In this document: positions 15,665 through 24,667 of the stretch, one piece after another
Layout: each line of letters opens with the position of its first letter
How positions within the stretch are numbered: the first letter of the stretch is position 1
Assembly: GCF_030440515.1 (NCBI RefSeq)
Contig: NZ_CP076543.1
Span: forward strand, 1,426,001 to 1,490,000
DNA: 64,000 bases
DNA from: Streptomyces xanthophaeus
GTDB lineage: Bacteria; Actinomycetota; Actinomycetes; Streptomycetales; Streptomycetaceae
Direction of reading: 5' to 3'
The notes under the pieces: model-generated
The model's input: the letters and a program-made list of their open reading frames with translations, nothing else
Told to the model about the DNA's origin: nothing
Databases searched by the model: none
Position numbers and translations under genes: made by a program

Positions 15665-17725
15665 CTACCGCCGCACCACCACCTTTGGCGCGAAGTTGCC
15701 CTCCCCCAGGTCCTCCGCGAGCAACCGCTTGGCGATCGCGTCCGCCGCCACCCGCAGCTCGGCGCTCCGCGGCCGCCCCCGGTCCTTCTCCAGCTGGTCC
15801 CCGAGCCAGCGGGCCCACGCCTTCGAGATGACGTCGGCCTCCCGCTGCCCGGCCGCGGTGAGGGTGACGAAGCCGTCCTCGCGGCTGACGAAGCCCTCGT
15901 CGGCCATCCGCTCGTAGACCGGGATCAGCACCTCCGGCGGCAGGGACCGGCGGCCGGCGATCAGTCCGAGGCTGGCATGGCCGACGGTCCGGGTCATCAG
16001 CTCCACCTGCATCACCGCCCAGGCGCCCGCGATGTCCAGCCGGGTGTCGGAGCCCTTGACGATCCCCCGCGCCGTGTCCGCGCCCATGTTCCGTACGAGC
16101 TTGCCGACGGCCAGCTCCAGCAGCTTGGCCGAATCCCCCGAGGCCGTGGCCGGTGAGCCGAACCCGTCGCCCATGTCCGTGGACCCGGCCCGGGCGCTGT
16201 CGCGCAGCCGCACCTGTTTGAGGAAGAGCGCCACGACGAAACCGAACGCGGCGACCGGCACGGTGTACAGGAACACCGTCTGCAGGGCCTGCGCGTACGC
16301 GTCGATCACCGGGGCCGCGACCGCCGGATCGAGCCGGTGCACCCCTTCGGGGGTGGACGCGGCCCTGGCCAGCTGCTCCGGATCCTGCCCGGAGAGCCGC
16401 GCCGCCTCCGCGTACGCCGCCTCCAGTCCGGGCCCCAGGTGGTTCGCGTAGATCGTGCCGAAGACCGCCGTCCCGAAGGCGCTGCCGAGCGTACGGAAGA
16501 AGGTGACGCCGGAGGTGGCCGTGCCCAGGTCGGCGTAGTCGACGGTGTTCTGCACGGCGATGGTCAGCACCTGCATGGACAGGCCGATGCCCACACCGAG
16601 CACGAACATGTACAGCGATTCGAGCAGGGTGCTGGTCCCCGGCCCCATCCGCGACAGCAGGTACAGGCCGACGCCCATGACCGCGTTGCCGACGATCGGG
16701 AAGATCCGGTACTGGCCGGTCTTGCTCACGACGTTGCCGCTGAAGACCGAGGCGATCAGCAGGCCGATGACCATGGGCAGGGTCCGGACGCCCGAGATCG
16801 TGGCCGAGTCCCCGTCCACGTACTGGAGGTAGGTCGGCAGGAAGGTCATCGCGCCGAGCATCGCGAATCCGACGACGAAGCTCAGGACGGAGCACACGGA
16901 GAAGACCGGATTGCGGAAGAGCCGCATCGGCAGCATCGGTTCCACGGCGCGGGTCTCGGCCAGGCAGAACAGCGCCAGCGCGACCGCGCCGCCTGCGAAC
17001 AGGCCGATGATGACCGGCGAGGTCCAGGCGTATTCGTTCCCGCCCCAGCTGGTGGCCAGGATCAGCGCGCTGGCGCCGGCGGCGACCAGCGCGATGCCCA
17101 GGTAGTCGATCACCGGCTTGCCCGAGGCCCGGACCGCCGGGATCGTCCTGGCCGCCGCGATGACGACGAGGATCGCGATCGGGACGTTGACGTAGAAGCA
17201 CCAGCGCCAGCTCAGCTGGTCGGTGAAGAACCCGCCGAGCAGCGGGCCGATGACGGTGGCGACCCCGAAGACGGCTCCGATCATGCCCTGGTACTTGCCG
17301 CGTTCGCGCAGGGGCACCACATCGGCGATCAGCGCCATCGCGGTGACCATGAGGCCGCCGGCCCCGATGCCCTGGACGCCGCGCCACACGATCAGGAAGG
17401 TCATGTTGCCGGACAGGCCGCACAGGAAGGAGCCGCTGATGAAGACGATGGCGGAGATCTGGAAGATCAGTTTCCGGCCGAAGAGGTCGCCGAACTTGCC
17501 GACCAGGACCGTCGCCACGGTCTCGGCGAGCAGGTAGGAGGTCACCACCCACGACATGTGGTCGCCACCGCCGAGATCCCCCACGATCGTGGGCAGCGCG
17601 GTGCCGACGATCGTCTGGTCGAGCGCCGCCAGCAGCACGCCGAGCATGATCGTGCCGAAGATGACGTTGCGCCGCCGCCGGTCGATCTCGGGGGGCGCGG
17701 GGGCCGTGGCGGGGGCAGTGGTCAC
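15665..17725 (-). CDS. MFS drug exporter (DHA2, 14 TM) with winged-helix-like C-terminal extension
   Basis: 686 residues. The N-terminal 500 residues carry about 14 membrane spans with DHA2 motifs: [18 protein letters not shown] in TM1, GDLFGRK (motif A), [11 protein letters not shown] and the antiporter motif C region [14 protein letters not shown]. Export of drugs or dyes in exchange for protons is the family function. Residues about 510-686 form a soluble domain, unusual in length, that reads like a MarR/winged-helix region ([21 protein letters not shown], then [27 protein letters not shown]). GTG start. No adjacent regulator gene is seen, so the domain may replace it or bind a partner. 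Confidence 0.9.
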   Translation of the reverse strand: MTTAPATAPAPPEIDRRRRNVIFGTIMLGVLLAALDQTIVGTALPTIVGDLGGGDHMSWVVTSYLLAETVATVLVGKFGDLFGRKLIFQISAIVFISGSFLCGLSGNMTFLIVWRGVQGIGAGGLMVTAMALIADVVPLRERGKYQGMIGAVFGVATVIGPLLGGFFTDQLSWRWCFYVNVPIAILVVIAAARTIPAVRASGKPVIDYLGIALVAAGASALILATSWGGNEYAWTSPVIIGLFAGGAVALALFCLAETRAVEPMLPMRLFRNPVFSVCSVLSFVVGFAMLGAMTFLPTYLQYVDGDSATISGVRTLPMVIGLLIASVFSGNVVSKTGQYRIFPIVGNAVMGVGLYLLSRMGPGTSTLLESLYMFVLGVGIGLSMQVLTIAVQNTVDYADLGTATSGVTFFRTLGSAFGTAVFGTIYANHLGPGLEAAYAEAARLSGQDPEQLARAASTPEGVHRLDPAVAAPVIDAYAQALQTVFLYTVPVAAFGFVVALFLKQVRLRDSARAGSTDMGDGFGSPATASGDSAKLLELAVGKLVRNMGADTARGIVKGSDTRLDIAGAWAVMQVELMTRTVGHASLGLIAGRRSLPPEVLIPVYERMADEGFVSREDGFVTLTAAGQREADVISKAWARWLGDQLEKDRGRPRSAELRVAADAIAKRLLAEDLGEGNFAPKVVVRR

Positions 17726-17845
17726 CCTCGCACTGTCACAGCGCGCCCGCCGGGTCGCATGCGGCGCCGAGCCGAACGGGGGACGCGCGCCGCGCCGGAC
17801 GGAGGATGCCCGCCGCCCCGGACGGGCGGGCCGCGTGGGCCGGGA

Positions 17846-19228
17846 TCAGCGCAGGTAGGCCAGGCCCGGGTGCTCCGCCGCGTACCCGTCGAGCAGCCGC
17901 CGGGCCACCCCCACCGAGTCGACCAGCGGATGGAGCGCGAAGGCCTTGACCGCGTCCGCCCGTGAACCGCTCGCGGCCGCCGCCAGGATCTCCCGCTCGA
18001 CCGCCTTGACCGCAGTCACCAGCCCCACCGCGTGCAGGGGCAGCTGTGCGACGCCCACCGGGTGGGCGCCGTTCGCGTCGACCAGGCAGGGCACCTCGAT
18101 GACGGCCTCGGCGTCGAGGACGGACAGCGTCGAGCGGTTCCGGACGTTCAGGATCAGCGTGGCCCGCTCGTCCCGGGCGATGGCCCGCATGAGCGCGAGC
18201 GCGACCTTCTCGTAGCCCCCGGATTCGAGGTCGCTCTCCTCGCGGTCCGGGGCACCGGCCGCCTCACGGTTCTCGGCCATGTACGTGGCCTCGCGCTCGG
18301 CCCGGGTACGGTCCCAGGCGGCCAGCGCCGCTCCGGCCGGCGCGCCCGCCCGGCCGGCCTCGGCGTAGAAGCCGCGCTGCTGATCGCGCAGGAAGGCCCC
18401 GCGCGTCTGCTTGGCCTCCTGGTACGCCCGTACCGTGTCACGGTTGAAGTAGTAGTAGTGCAGGTACTCGTTGGGGATCGCGCCGAGCGAGCGCAGCCAT
18501 TCGGCCCCGAAGAGCCGGCCCTCCTCGAAGGACTCCAGAGCCTCGGTGTCGGCCAGCAGCCGGGGCAGCTCGTCACGGCCGCCGATGCGCAGCCCGCGCA
18601 CCCAGCCCAGGTGGTTGAGGCCGACGTAGTCGATCCAGGCCTCCTGCGGGCGGGCGCCCAGCAGCCGGGCGATGCGCCGGCCGAGGCCCACGGGGGAATC
18701 GCAGATGCCGATCACCCGGTCGCCGAGCTCCTCGGCCATGGCCTCGGTGACCAGCCCGGCCGGGTTGGTGAAGTTGATGACCCACGCCTCGGGAGCCGTA
18801 CGGGCGATCCTGCGGGCGATCGCGCGCGCCACCGGCACGGTCCGCAGGCCGTACGCGATCCCGCCCGCACCCACCGTCTCCTGGCCCAGGACTCCCTCGG
18901 CCAAGGCGATCCGCTCGTCCGCGGCGCGCCCGTCCAGGCCGCCGACGCGGATGGCGGAGAACACGAAATCGGCCCCGCGCAGGGCCTCGTCGAGGTCCGT
19001 GGTGACCGTGACGGACGGGGCGTCCACCGCCGGGGCGTCCACCGCCGGTTCGGCCGCCGACGCGGCCGAGGCCTGATCGCGGAGCACACGGGCCATGGCG
19101 GTGAGCCGCGCCGGGTCCTCGTCGTACAGCGTCACATGGGACACCCTGCCCTCGGCGCGGTCGCCGAGCAGAGCTCCGTAGACGAGCGGTACCCGGAAGC
19201 CGCCCCCGCCGAGGATCGTCAGCCGCAC
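17846..19228 (-). CDS. Family 4 glycoside hydrolase (6-phospho-beta-glucosidase-like)
   Basis: 460 residues. GH4 enzymes use NAD+ and a divalent metal in a redox-elimination mechanism. The N-terminal NAD-binding loop is LTILGGGGFRVPLVYGAL; metal ligands C176 (GICDSP) and H206 (LNHLGW) are in place, and NFTNPAG at about 151-157 is typical. The phosphorylated substrate is family knowledge. Start is the GTG after AAAGGCGG; the open frame extends 34 codons further but without a ribosome-binding site. An Ala/Val/Asp repeat (PAVDAPAVDAP) is inserted after the first strand pair near residue 61. No PTS genes are adjacent. Confidence 0.9.
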   Translation of the reverse strand: MRLTILGGGGFRVPLVYGALLGDRAEGRVSHVTLYDEDPARLTAMARVLRDQASAASAAEPAVDAPAVDAPSVTVTTDLDEALRGADFVFSAIRVGGLDGRAADERIALAEGVLGQETVGAGGIAYGLRTVPVARAIARRIARTAPEAWVINFTNPAGLVTEAMAEELGDRVIGICDSPVGLGRRIARLLGARPQEAWIDYVGLNHLGWVRGLRIGGRDELPRLLADTEALESFEEGRLFGAEWLRSLGAIPNEYLHYYYFNRDTVRAYQEAKQTRGAFLRDQQRGFYAEAGRAGAPAGAALAAWDRTRAEREATYMAENREAAGAPDREESDLESGGYEKVALALMRAIARDERATLILNVRNRSTLSVLDAEAVIEVPCLVDANGAHPVGVAQLPLHAVGLVTAVKAVEREILAAAASGSRADAVKAFALHPLVDSVGVARRLLDGYAAEHPGLAYLR

Positions 19229-19288
19229 GCCCCTACCGCCTTTCGCCAGTGCAGATCCCGTTGCCGGCGCCACCGTGACGGCCGGTGC

Positions 19289-19324
19289 CACGATCGATGA
19301 CACGATCGGTGACACGAATAGCCA
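19289..19324. repeat. Three tandem 12-bp units (CACGATCGRTGA)
   Basis: CACGATCGATGA (19289-19300), CACGATCGGTGA (19301-19312) and a partial unit starting CACGAATA (19313-) lie between the GH4 gene start and the end of the MmyB-type gene. Helical-period spacing (12 bp) is compatible with a protein-binding array in the GH4 promoter, or it may be a neutral tandem repeat. Confidence 0.55.
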
Positions 19325-19361
19325 CGGCACACGACCGCCGGCACCAGTCTGCCCCGGTCGG

Positions 19362-20351
19362 TCACTCCACCGGCGACGGCACGGCGCGCAGCCTGGCGCC
19401 CTGCTGCTGCGTGAAGCCGGCGCCGCCGCGGACGGGGCCCCTCGGTGCGCCCGTGGGCGTCGAGAGGATCAGGGTGATGCGGGTCAGCCCCATTTCGCCG
19501 AGCATCCGGCTGGTCTCGGCCACCATCCGGCACCGCACCAGCCCCCACCGCGGGTCGGGGTGGCGCACGGTGCGCACCGCCCCGTCGAGCTCGGCGGCGT
19601 CGGTCCCGTGCGTGCTCAGCCAGTGCGGCACCCCGTACCGGTAGGCGGCCTCCATGAACGGGTCACGGGCCACCTCCTGGCGGATGCTGCGCAGCCCCTC
19701 GTCCTCGGGAGCCCCGGCCAGCGCGGTCGCGAACTGGGCCAGCAGCGGTACGCACCAAGCCGGTTCGTGGTCCTCCAGCACGGCGGCCGCGTCCGGGTGG
19801 AACAGCACGAAGCGCAGGAAGTTGTCGTCCGGCAGGGCCGTCGGGTGCGGTCTCACCGACTGGAAGAGCTGGTCGAAGGCCGAGTTGGTCAGGGCCACGT
19901 CCCAACGGTGGTCCACCAGGAAGCTCGGGTACGGCACGGACTCCATGAGGGCCGCGTAGTCGCACAGGTAGTCGCGCTGCGCCGGATCCTCGGGCAGCCG
20001 GTTCTCCTCGGCGGCCCGCCATGTGGGCGGCGGATCGCGGTCGACCATGACGCGGAACAGCCAGAAGCACTGGCGCTCGCTCATCTCCAAGGCCTCGGCC
20101 AGGGCGAGGAGTTTGCGGTCCGTCCACTCCTTGACCAGACCTCTTTCCCAGTTCCCGTACGCGCGCACGCTGATGCGCAGCCGGGCGGCAAGGTCTTCCT
20201 GGCTCAGGCCCAGCTCCTCGCGGCGCTGGCGCAAAATCTCCTTGCGTCGCTCCGACCGGACGGCTCCGCGGGCGGGTTCCTCGCCCGCCAGCCGCTCTTC
20301 ACCGGCTCGGGCGAGTCCATCGGACGGGCCCACCGCTGCGAGATGTGGCAC
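19362..20351 (-). CDS. XRE regulator with MmyB-like ligand-binding domain
   Basis: 329 residues. HTH at about residues 36-95 (RREELGLSQEDLAARLRISVRAYGNWERG), then an MmyB-type PAS-like domain with the landmarks YPSFLVDHRWDVALTNSAFDQLF and NFLRFVLFHPDAAAVLEDHEPA. In actinobacteria, such regulators control adjacent oxidoreductase genes, but none is adjacent here. The first 30 residues are Ala/Glu-rich. The start is GTG preceded by GGAGGGGGAG; no other good start occurs before the HTH. Confidence 0.9.
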   Translation of the reverse strand: MPHLAAVGPSDGLARAGEERLAGEEPARGAVRSERRKEILRQRREELGLSQEDLAARLRISVRAYGNWERGLVKEWTDRKLLALAEALEMSERQCFWLFRVMVDRDPPPTWRAAEENRLPEDPAQRDYLCDYAALMESVPYPSFLVDHRWDVALTNSAFDQLFQSVRPHPTALPDDNFLRFVLFHPDAAAVLEDHEPAWCVPLLAQFATALAGAPEDEGLRSIRQEVARDPFMEAAYRYGVPHWLSTHGTDAAELDGAVRTVRHPDPRWGLVRCRMVAETSRMLGEMGLTRITLILSTPTGAPRGPVRGGAGFTQQQGARLRAVPSPVE

Positions 20352-20465
20352 TGAGAGCTCCCCCTCCTCCGGTCTGGATCTTCATTTCCGTGTGGCGATC
20401 CTGCTACCGACTTCATTCGAGTGTCAACTATTGTGGCAATTCCAGCCTCTTGACAGCTCATTCCC

Positions 20466-20479
20466 GCCACAGCTGTGGC
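20466..20479. promoter_or_regulatory. 14-bp perfect palindrome GCCACAGCTGTGGC
   Basis: It lies 90 bases upstream of the XRE gene at 20569 and just downstream of a TTGACA (about 20451). The related string TGTGGCA occurs twice more in the same divergent intergenic region (near 20345 and 20434), so the region looks like a multi-site operator for one of the two flanking XRE regulators. Confidence 0.55.
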
Positions 20480-20568
20480 ACGTTCTAGCCCTTCCGGGCA
20501 AGAGCGGCTAGATTCCAGAAGCCGACCATGTGCCCATACCGACTTCGCGCGATCTAGGAGAACCACTG

Positions 20569-21237
20569 GTGACAGACGGCTTCCCGGCTCCCGTCGCGGT
20601 GGCCAACGCACCCATGGCAGCCACCATCACGCGAGTCGCCGAACTCGCGGGCAAGATGGGCCGCGACCTGAACCAGGTCTTCGACCTGCGGCGGCTCTCC
20701 GAGGCCTCCGGCGTACCCACGGACGTGGTCAGGAACCTGCTCGACGGCAGGCCGGCCGGCGAACCCGATCTGCAGACCCGGTTCCTCCAGCGTCTCGACC
20801 TGCTCCGGCGGACACGTGTCAAACCGAACGGCCGCCGCTACACGCAGCAGGAGATCGCGGACGGCGCCGGCATGTCCCGGCAGCAGGCCGGAGCACTGAT
20901 CAACGGCGACCGGCGCCCCACCATGGAACACTGCGACGCGATCCAGCGGTTCTTCGGAGTGCACGCGGGGTTCCTCACGGCACACGACTCCGACGCCCTC
21001 ACCGACGCGCTCCAGCGGACCGAGCAACAGCTGCTCCAGGACTACGCGGGGCGGGCGCGGGAAACCGTACCGGCCTCGGCCGCATCGGCGGGCGATCCAC
21101 TGGCAAGACTCCTCCAGAACCACGGTGTACGGGGCATCGCCTGGCGCGCCGCCCAACTGCCCAGCGACAAGCACCGGGACAAGGTGACCGAATGGCTGGA
21201 CATGCTCCTCGAAAGCGTCAAACCGAACGAATCCTGA
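20569..21237 (+). CDS. XRE family regulator, first gene of an ImmA/IrrE operon
   Basis: 222 residues from a GTG with AGGAG eight bases upstream; a GTG 39 bases earlier is in frame but lacks a ribosome-binding site. Two HTH-like regions are seen: LNQVFDLRRLSEASGVPTDVV near residue 40 and the main one YTQQEIADGAGMSRQQAGALINGDRRP near residue 90. The C-terminus (GIAWRAAQLPSDKHRDKVTEWLDMLLE) resembles the tail of EspR/BldD-like Streptomyces regulators. Position before an ImmA/IrrE peptidase gene suggests that its product may be the cleavage target. Confidence 0.85.
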   Translation: MTDGFPAPVAVANAPMAATITRVAELAGKMGRDLNQVFDLRRLSEASGVPTDVVRNLLDGRPAGEPDLQTRFLQRLDLLRRTRVKPNGRRYTQQEIADGAGMSRQQAGALINGDRRPTMEHCDAIQRFFGVHAGFLTAHDSDALTDALQRTEQQLLQDYAGRARETVPASAASAGDPLARLLQNHGVRGIAWRAAQLPSDKHRDKVTEWLDMLLESVKPNES

Positions 21238-21301
21238 CCCAGTCGAAAGTCTGGGTCTGATCCTTGAGTCCTGATCCGGATCCGCGCCGACGGGGAGAAC
21301 G

Positions 21302-21859
21302 GTGAGCATAGGCAGAGAGCAGCGGCGGTTGTGCGGGGAGCTGGTGGCCGGGATCCGGCTGACCGCGCCCGTGGAGCCCGTGGACCTCTACGCTGCCCTC
21401 TGCGAGGGCATGAGCAGACACCGCGGCCGCCGGGTGGACTTCCGGATGGCCTCGTTCCCCCCGCGGACGGCCAGCGGCCTGTGGCTCGACATGGCGGACC
21501 GCGATCTCGTGGTCATCGAGGAGCGCACCGCGCCGGACCACCAACTGGTCATCCTGGGCCACGAGCTGTGGCACATGAAGGCCGGCCACTGCAGCCACCA
21601 CGTCGACGGCGCCGCCGTCGCCGCGCGGCTGCTGACCGACGAGGCCGACATCGGCGAGACCGTGCGCCGCGTCGCCGCGCGCACGCGCGCCGATGTCCAG
21701 GAGGAGACCGAGGCCGAATCCTTCGGCTTACTGCTGGGTAGTCGGTGTCGGAACTGGCTCGCCGGATCGGCCGGCCACCGCGCTCCGGTCCAGCGTGATC
21801 AATTGGCGGGCCGGATCGAGGCTTCGCTGGGCTACCGGGGGCACAGGAACGAGCGTTGA
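21302..21859 (+). CDS. ImmA/IrrE family metallopeptidase
   Basis: 185 residues from GTG. The zinc site is H87-E88-x-x-H91 in LGHELWHMKAGH, with a downstream acidic ligand in EETEAESFGLLL (about residue 140). ImmA/IrrE peptidases cleave XRE-type repressors to derepress mobile-element or stress genes. The XRE gene directly upstream would be the natural target. Its stop overlaps the TTG start of the next gene, so the three genes form one unit. The last 45 residues are basic and less conserved. Confidence 0.85.
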   Translation: MSIGREQRRLCGELVAGIRLTAPVEPVDLYAALCEGMSRHRGRRVDFRMASFPPRTASGLWLDMADRDLVVIEERTAPDHQLVILGHELWHMKAGHCSHHVDGAAVAARLLTDEADIGETVRRVAARTRADVQEETEAESFGLLLGSRCRNWLAGSAGHRAPVQRDQLAGRIEASLGYRGHRNER

Positions 21860-23025
21860 ACGGCAAGGACTACTACATACCGGCGGCCGCGATGGCGGTC
21901 TCACTCGCCTTCAAGCTGCCGGCCCTGCGGCACAACTGGCGCGACCCGCTCCTTCGATCGGTCGTCGCCCTGCTGACCCTGGCGGGAGCGGTGTTCGCCT
22001 TCGCCGCGCCGCCCACGATCGCCGCGGTCAACCGCTGGACCGGGATCGTCAACGTCTCGGCCCCCCTGGTCTACTGCCTGATCACCGCTTTCAGCGCCTC
22101 CTGCCTGATCCTGATGGTCAACTGGCGGGGCGGCCCGCCCGAACAGACCCGACGCGTCTCGCGCCGCTGGATCCTGGGCTACAGCGTGGTCGTCGTCGCC
22201 CTGATCGTGCTCTTCGCCCTCGGTGAGACCCCGGTTGAGCGGCTGCGCGACTTCGACACCTACTACGCGAACACGCCCTACATCGGCCACATGATCGCCC
22301 TCTACCTGCTGGCGCACTGCGTGGCCGCGGTGGTGATGGTGGTCCTGTGCTGGCGCTGGTCGCTCCAGGTCCGGGGCTGGCTGCGGGTCGGCCTGGCGAT
22401 CATCGTCGCCGGCTACATCTTCAACCTCGCCTACGACGCCACCAAGATGACCGCGGTCGTCGCCCGCTGGTCCGGTCACAACCTGGACGACCTCAGCACC
22501 TACGCCGCTCCGCCGCTCGCCTCCCTCGGAGCGCTGATCAGCGCGATGGGCTTCGTGGTCCCGCTCGTCTGCCAGCGCTTGTCGGACCACTGGCAGACCT
22601 GGGCGACGTACCGTCGGCTCGGCCCGCTCTGGCACGAGGTGCAGATCTCCGCGCCCGGAGGCACGCCCTCCGTACAGATGGCCTGGTGGTCCGCCGCGGA
22701 ACTGCGGGTGATCCAGCGCGAGTCGGACATCCACGACGGCTTCCTGCACCTCGGGCCGTACTTCGACAAAGGCCTCGGCGACGACGCCTACGAGAGCGCC
22801 GTCGCCGAGGGAGCCGACGAGGAGACGGCCCGCGCCGTCGCCGAGGCCGCCATGGTCGCGGCCGCCGTACAGGCCCGCTCCGCCGACCCCGACGGAAAGA
22901 TCACCGGAGAGGAGGACGAGACCCTCCTCGACACCGCCGACGGTCCGCGCGACCTGCTGCGGATCTCCGACGCGCTGCGGCACTCGCCGGTGGTGCAGGC
23001 GGTCCGGCGAGAGGTGACCGTGTAG
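21856..23025 (+). CDS. MAB_1171c-like polytopic membrane protein
   Basis: 389 residues starting at TTG in a TTGA overlap. Residues 8-240 contain seven likely membrane spans, beginning YYIPAAAMAVSLAFKLPALRHNWRD and including a CLITAFSASCLILMVNWRGG span; the C-terminal 150 residues are cytoplasmic, with WATYRRLGPLWHEVQ and a helical acidic tail. This architecture matches the MAB_1171c-type proteins found after XRE and ImmA-like genes in Streptomyces. Molecular function is unknown; it may be a membrane sensor controlling the peptidase (inference). Confidence 0.82.
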   Translation: MNGKDYYIPAAAMAVSLAFKLPALRHNWRDPLLRSVVALLTLAGAVFAFAAPPTIAAVNRWTGIVNVSAPLVYCLITAFSASCLILMVNWRGGPPEQTRRVSRRWILGYSVVVVALIVLFALGETPVERLRDFDTYYANTPYIGHMIALYLLAHCVAAVVMVVLCWRWSLQVRGWLRVGLAIIVAGYIFNLAYDATKMTAVVARWSGHNLDDLSTYAAPPLASLGALISAMGFVVPLVCQRLSDHWQTWATYRRLGPLWHEVQISAPGGTPSVQMAWWSAAELRVIQRESDIHDGFLHLGPYFDKGLGDDAYESAVAEGADEETARAVAEAAMVAAAVQARSADPDGKITGEEDETLLDTADGPRDLLRISDALRHSPVVQAVRREVTV

Positions 23026-23043
23026 CGGCGGCCGGAGGGTGGC

Positions 23044-23063
23044 GTGCCGACCGGGCCCGGCAC
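23044..23063. terminator. Possible bidirectional hairpin
   Basis: GTGCCG (23044-23049), an 8-base loop, CGGCAC (23058-23063), in the 77-base gap between convergent genes. Short stem and no T tract, so the call is weak. Confidence 0.35.
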
Positions 23064-23102
23064 GACCGGCAACCCCCCCGGGCGACGCCCGCCGGCCGTC
23101 CT

Positions 23103-23885
23103 TCAGCGGCTGGCGACGGACGCCGCCGCGGTGGCAGGGAACAGGTCCTGGAACGGTGCGGCCGAGTCGATCCCCTCCCGCCCGTACGGCGCGTCGAAAC
23201 TCCACACCATGAAGAGCAGGAACACGATCAGCGCGCTGAACAGTCCGGCGAGCAGCAACTCCCGGCCGGAGCGGCGGATCTGCAGGGTGAAGATCAGCCC
23301 GACCGTGACCAGCCCGCCGACCAGCAGCCCGAACCACACCACGCCCGGCAGTGTGGACTCGGAGCTCTGCGTCCGCGAGTGCCGCGCGTCGTCGGCGGCC
23401 GCGATGTGGTCCAGCAGCGGCTGGTAGGCCTGCGCCTGGAGCTCGTTGGCCGGGCTCTGGTGCGTGACGTCGGTGCGCAGCTTGCCGAGCAGTGCGGCGC
23501 CCTCGGCCGAGGCGCTGTCGCCGGAGGTCAGCCGCGGCCAGTCCACGGCGACGGTGTGGGAGACGTACGCGTCCACCTCGCCCCGGATCCGGTCGCGGAC
23601 GGCCGCCGGGTAGACGTCGGCGCGCTGGGTGACCTCGTACAGGGCCTGGGCCTCACGGCGCACGCTGTCCTCGGCGGCGCCGCGCGCCTCCCAGACGCCG
23701 GCGATGGCCAGGCCCAGCACGATCGCGTAGACCACGCCCACCATCATCGTCATGTACTCGATGACATCGGGGGTTTCGCTGGTGTCCTCGTCGTCGGCGG
23801 CCCGGCGGTGCCGGATCGCGGTGATGGCGAGGACGAGGGCGCAGACGAGCGCCATGGCGATGGCCAGGACCAGCCATTCGGACAC
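23103..23885 (-). CDS. DUF4239 / bestrophin-like membrane protein
   Basis: 260 residues from GTG. Four hydrophobic spans: WLVLAIAMALVCALVLAITAI at the N-terminus, MTMMVGVVYAIVLGLAIAGVW near residue 46, then two close to the C-terminus (VVWFGLLVGGLVTVGLIFTL and LLLAGLFSALIVFLLFMVWSF), with a soluble helical middle of about 110 residues (ALYEVTQRADVYP, then LRTDVTHQSP). This is the DUF4239 pattern; function is not established. Convergent with the MAB_1171c-like gene. Confidence 0.82.
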   Translation of the reverse strand: MSEWLVLAIAMALVCALVLAITAIRHRRAADDEDTSETPDVIEYMTMMVGVVYAIVLGLAIAGVWEARGAAEDSVRREAQALYEVTQRADVYPAAVRDRIRGEVDAYVSHTVAVDWPRLTSGDSASAEGAALLGKLRTDVTHQSPANELQAQAYQPLLDHIAAADDARHSRTQSSESTLPGVVWFGLLVGGLVTVGLIFTLQIRRSGRELLLAGLFSALIVFLLFMVWSFDAPYGREGIDSAAPFQDLFPATAAASVASR

Positions 23886-23900
23886 GTGGATTCTCCCGGT

Positions 23901-23924
23901 GTGGATCGGTGGATCGGTGGATCG
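23901..23924. repeat. Three tandem copies of GTGGATCG
   Basis: Exact 8-bp units at 23901, 23909 and 23917, just upstream (minus strand) of the DUF4239 gene and downstream of the next gene. Too short to assign a function. Confidence 0.5.
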
Positions 23925-23955
23925 GGCGGACGGGGGTGTGCAGGGGCTGCGGCGG

Positions 23956-24552
23956 TCAGCTGCGGCTCTTGGAGCGGGGGCGCAGTGCGGCGGCGGCGAG
24001 GACGGCCGGAGTGGTGACGACGACCATGAGCATCACGGTGGACATCCCGCCCGGGCCGCGCCGTTCCAGGGCCACCGAGCGGTACGGACGCACGTGGAAG
24101 GCGCTCACCCGTGCGGCGGCGGCCCTGGCCGCGGGCGGGGCGGGTGCCTCGGCCGACGCCGGTTCGTCCCGGACCCCGGGACCCGCCGCGGGCTCCGGCG
24201 GCTCCGCCTCCCCGGCCCTTGCCTCCGCGGAACGCTCCGCGGCCGCGCCCGGCGGACGCGGCTGCGCGGGCTCGGCCGGCCGCGCGGGCCGCCCCGTGGG
24301 GGTGGCGGACTCCGCGGGCCGCCCCGGGTGACGCACGGTCGGCCGCTCGGCGCCGGGCACGGCCACCCGTACCGAAGGCCACCCGGACGGCGGCCGGAAG
24401 ACCGGCCTCTCCGGCACCCCGGCAGGCACGCACAGATCGACGCGGGCCCCGTAGCCGTCGCCGTCGTCCTCGCCCGCGACCGCCACATGGCCCTGCAACG
24501 GGCAGAGCACGGCCACCAGGCCCGCCCCGGCGAAGTACTGCCAAGCGGTCAC
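23956..24552 (-). CDS. Pro/Ala-rich protein with N-terminal and C-terminal hydrophobic segments
   Basis: 198 residues from GTG with GGGAGG six bases upstream. An N-terminal WQYFAGAGLVAVLCPLQGHVAV segment may act as signal or anchor. The middle (residues 55-155) is low-complexity Pro/Ala/Arg/Glu. A single C-terminal hydrophobic stretch (MSTVMLMVVVTTPAVLAAAAL) is followed by basic residues. The family is not recognised; a surface or membrane-tethered protein is likely. Confidence 0.55.
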   Translation of the reverse strand: MTAWQYFAGAGLVAVLCPLQGHVAVAGEDDGDGYGARVDLCVPAGVPERPVFRPPSGWPSVRVAVPGAERPTVRHPGRPAESATPTGRPARPAEPAQPRPPGAAAERSAEARAGEAEPPEPAAGPGVRDEPASAEAPAPPAARAAAARVSAFHVRPYRSVALERRGPGGMSTVMLMVVVTTPAVLAAAALRPRSKSRS

Positions 24553-24667
24553 CGCGCGCCTCCCGAAATCCGCAGCAGAAGTAAGGGCTACCGCTGAAGA
24601 AACGATCAAGGGGCGGCTTCGACACGCCGCGGACGGGTGCTGATCCGCGATGCGGCATGATGTCGCC

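Noticed and set aside
16337..17965. 542-codon + strand frame over the MFS gene
   Set aside because: Asp/Arg/His-rich shadow of transmembrane codons.
23901..23924. CRISPR-like array from the GTGGATCG repeats
   Set aside because: Units are contiguous 8-mers without spacers.
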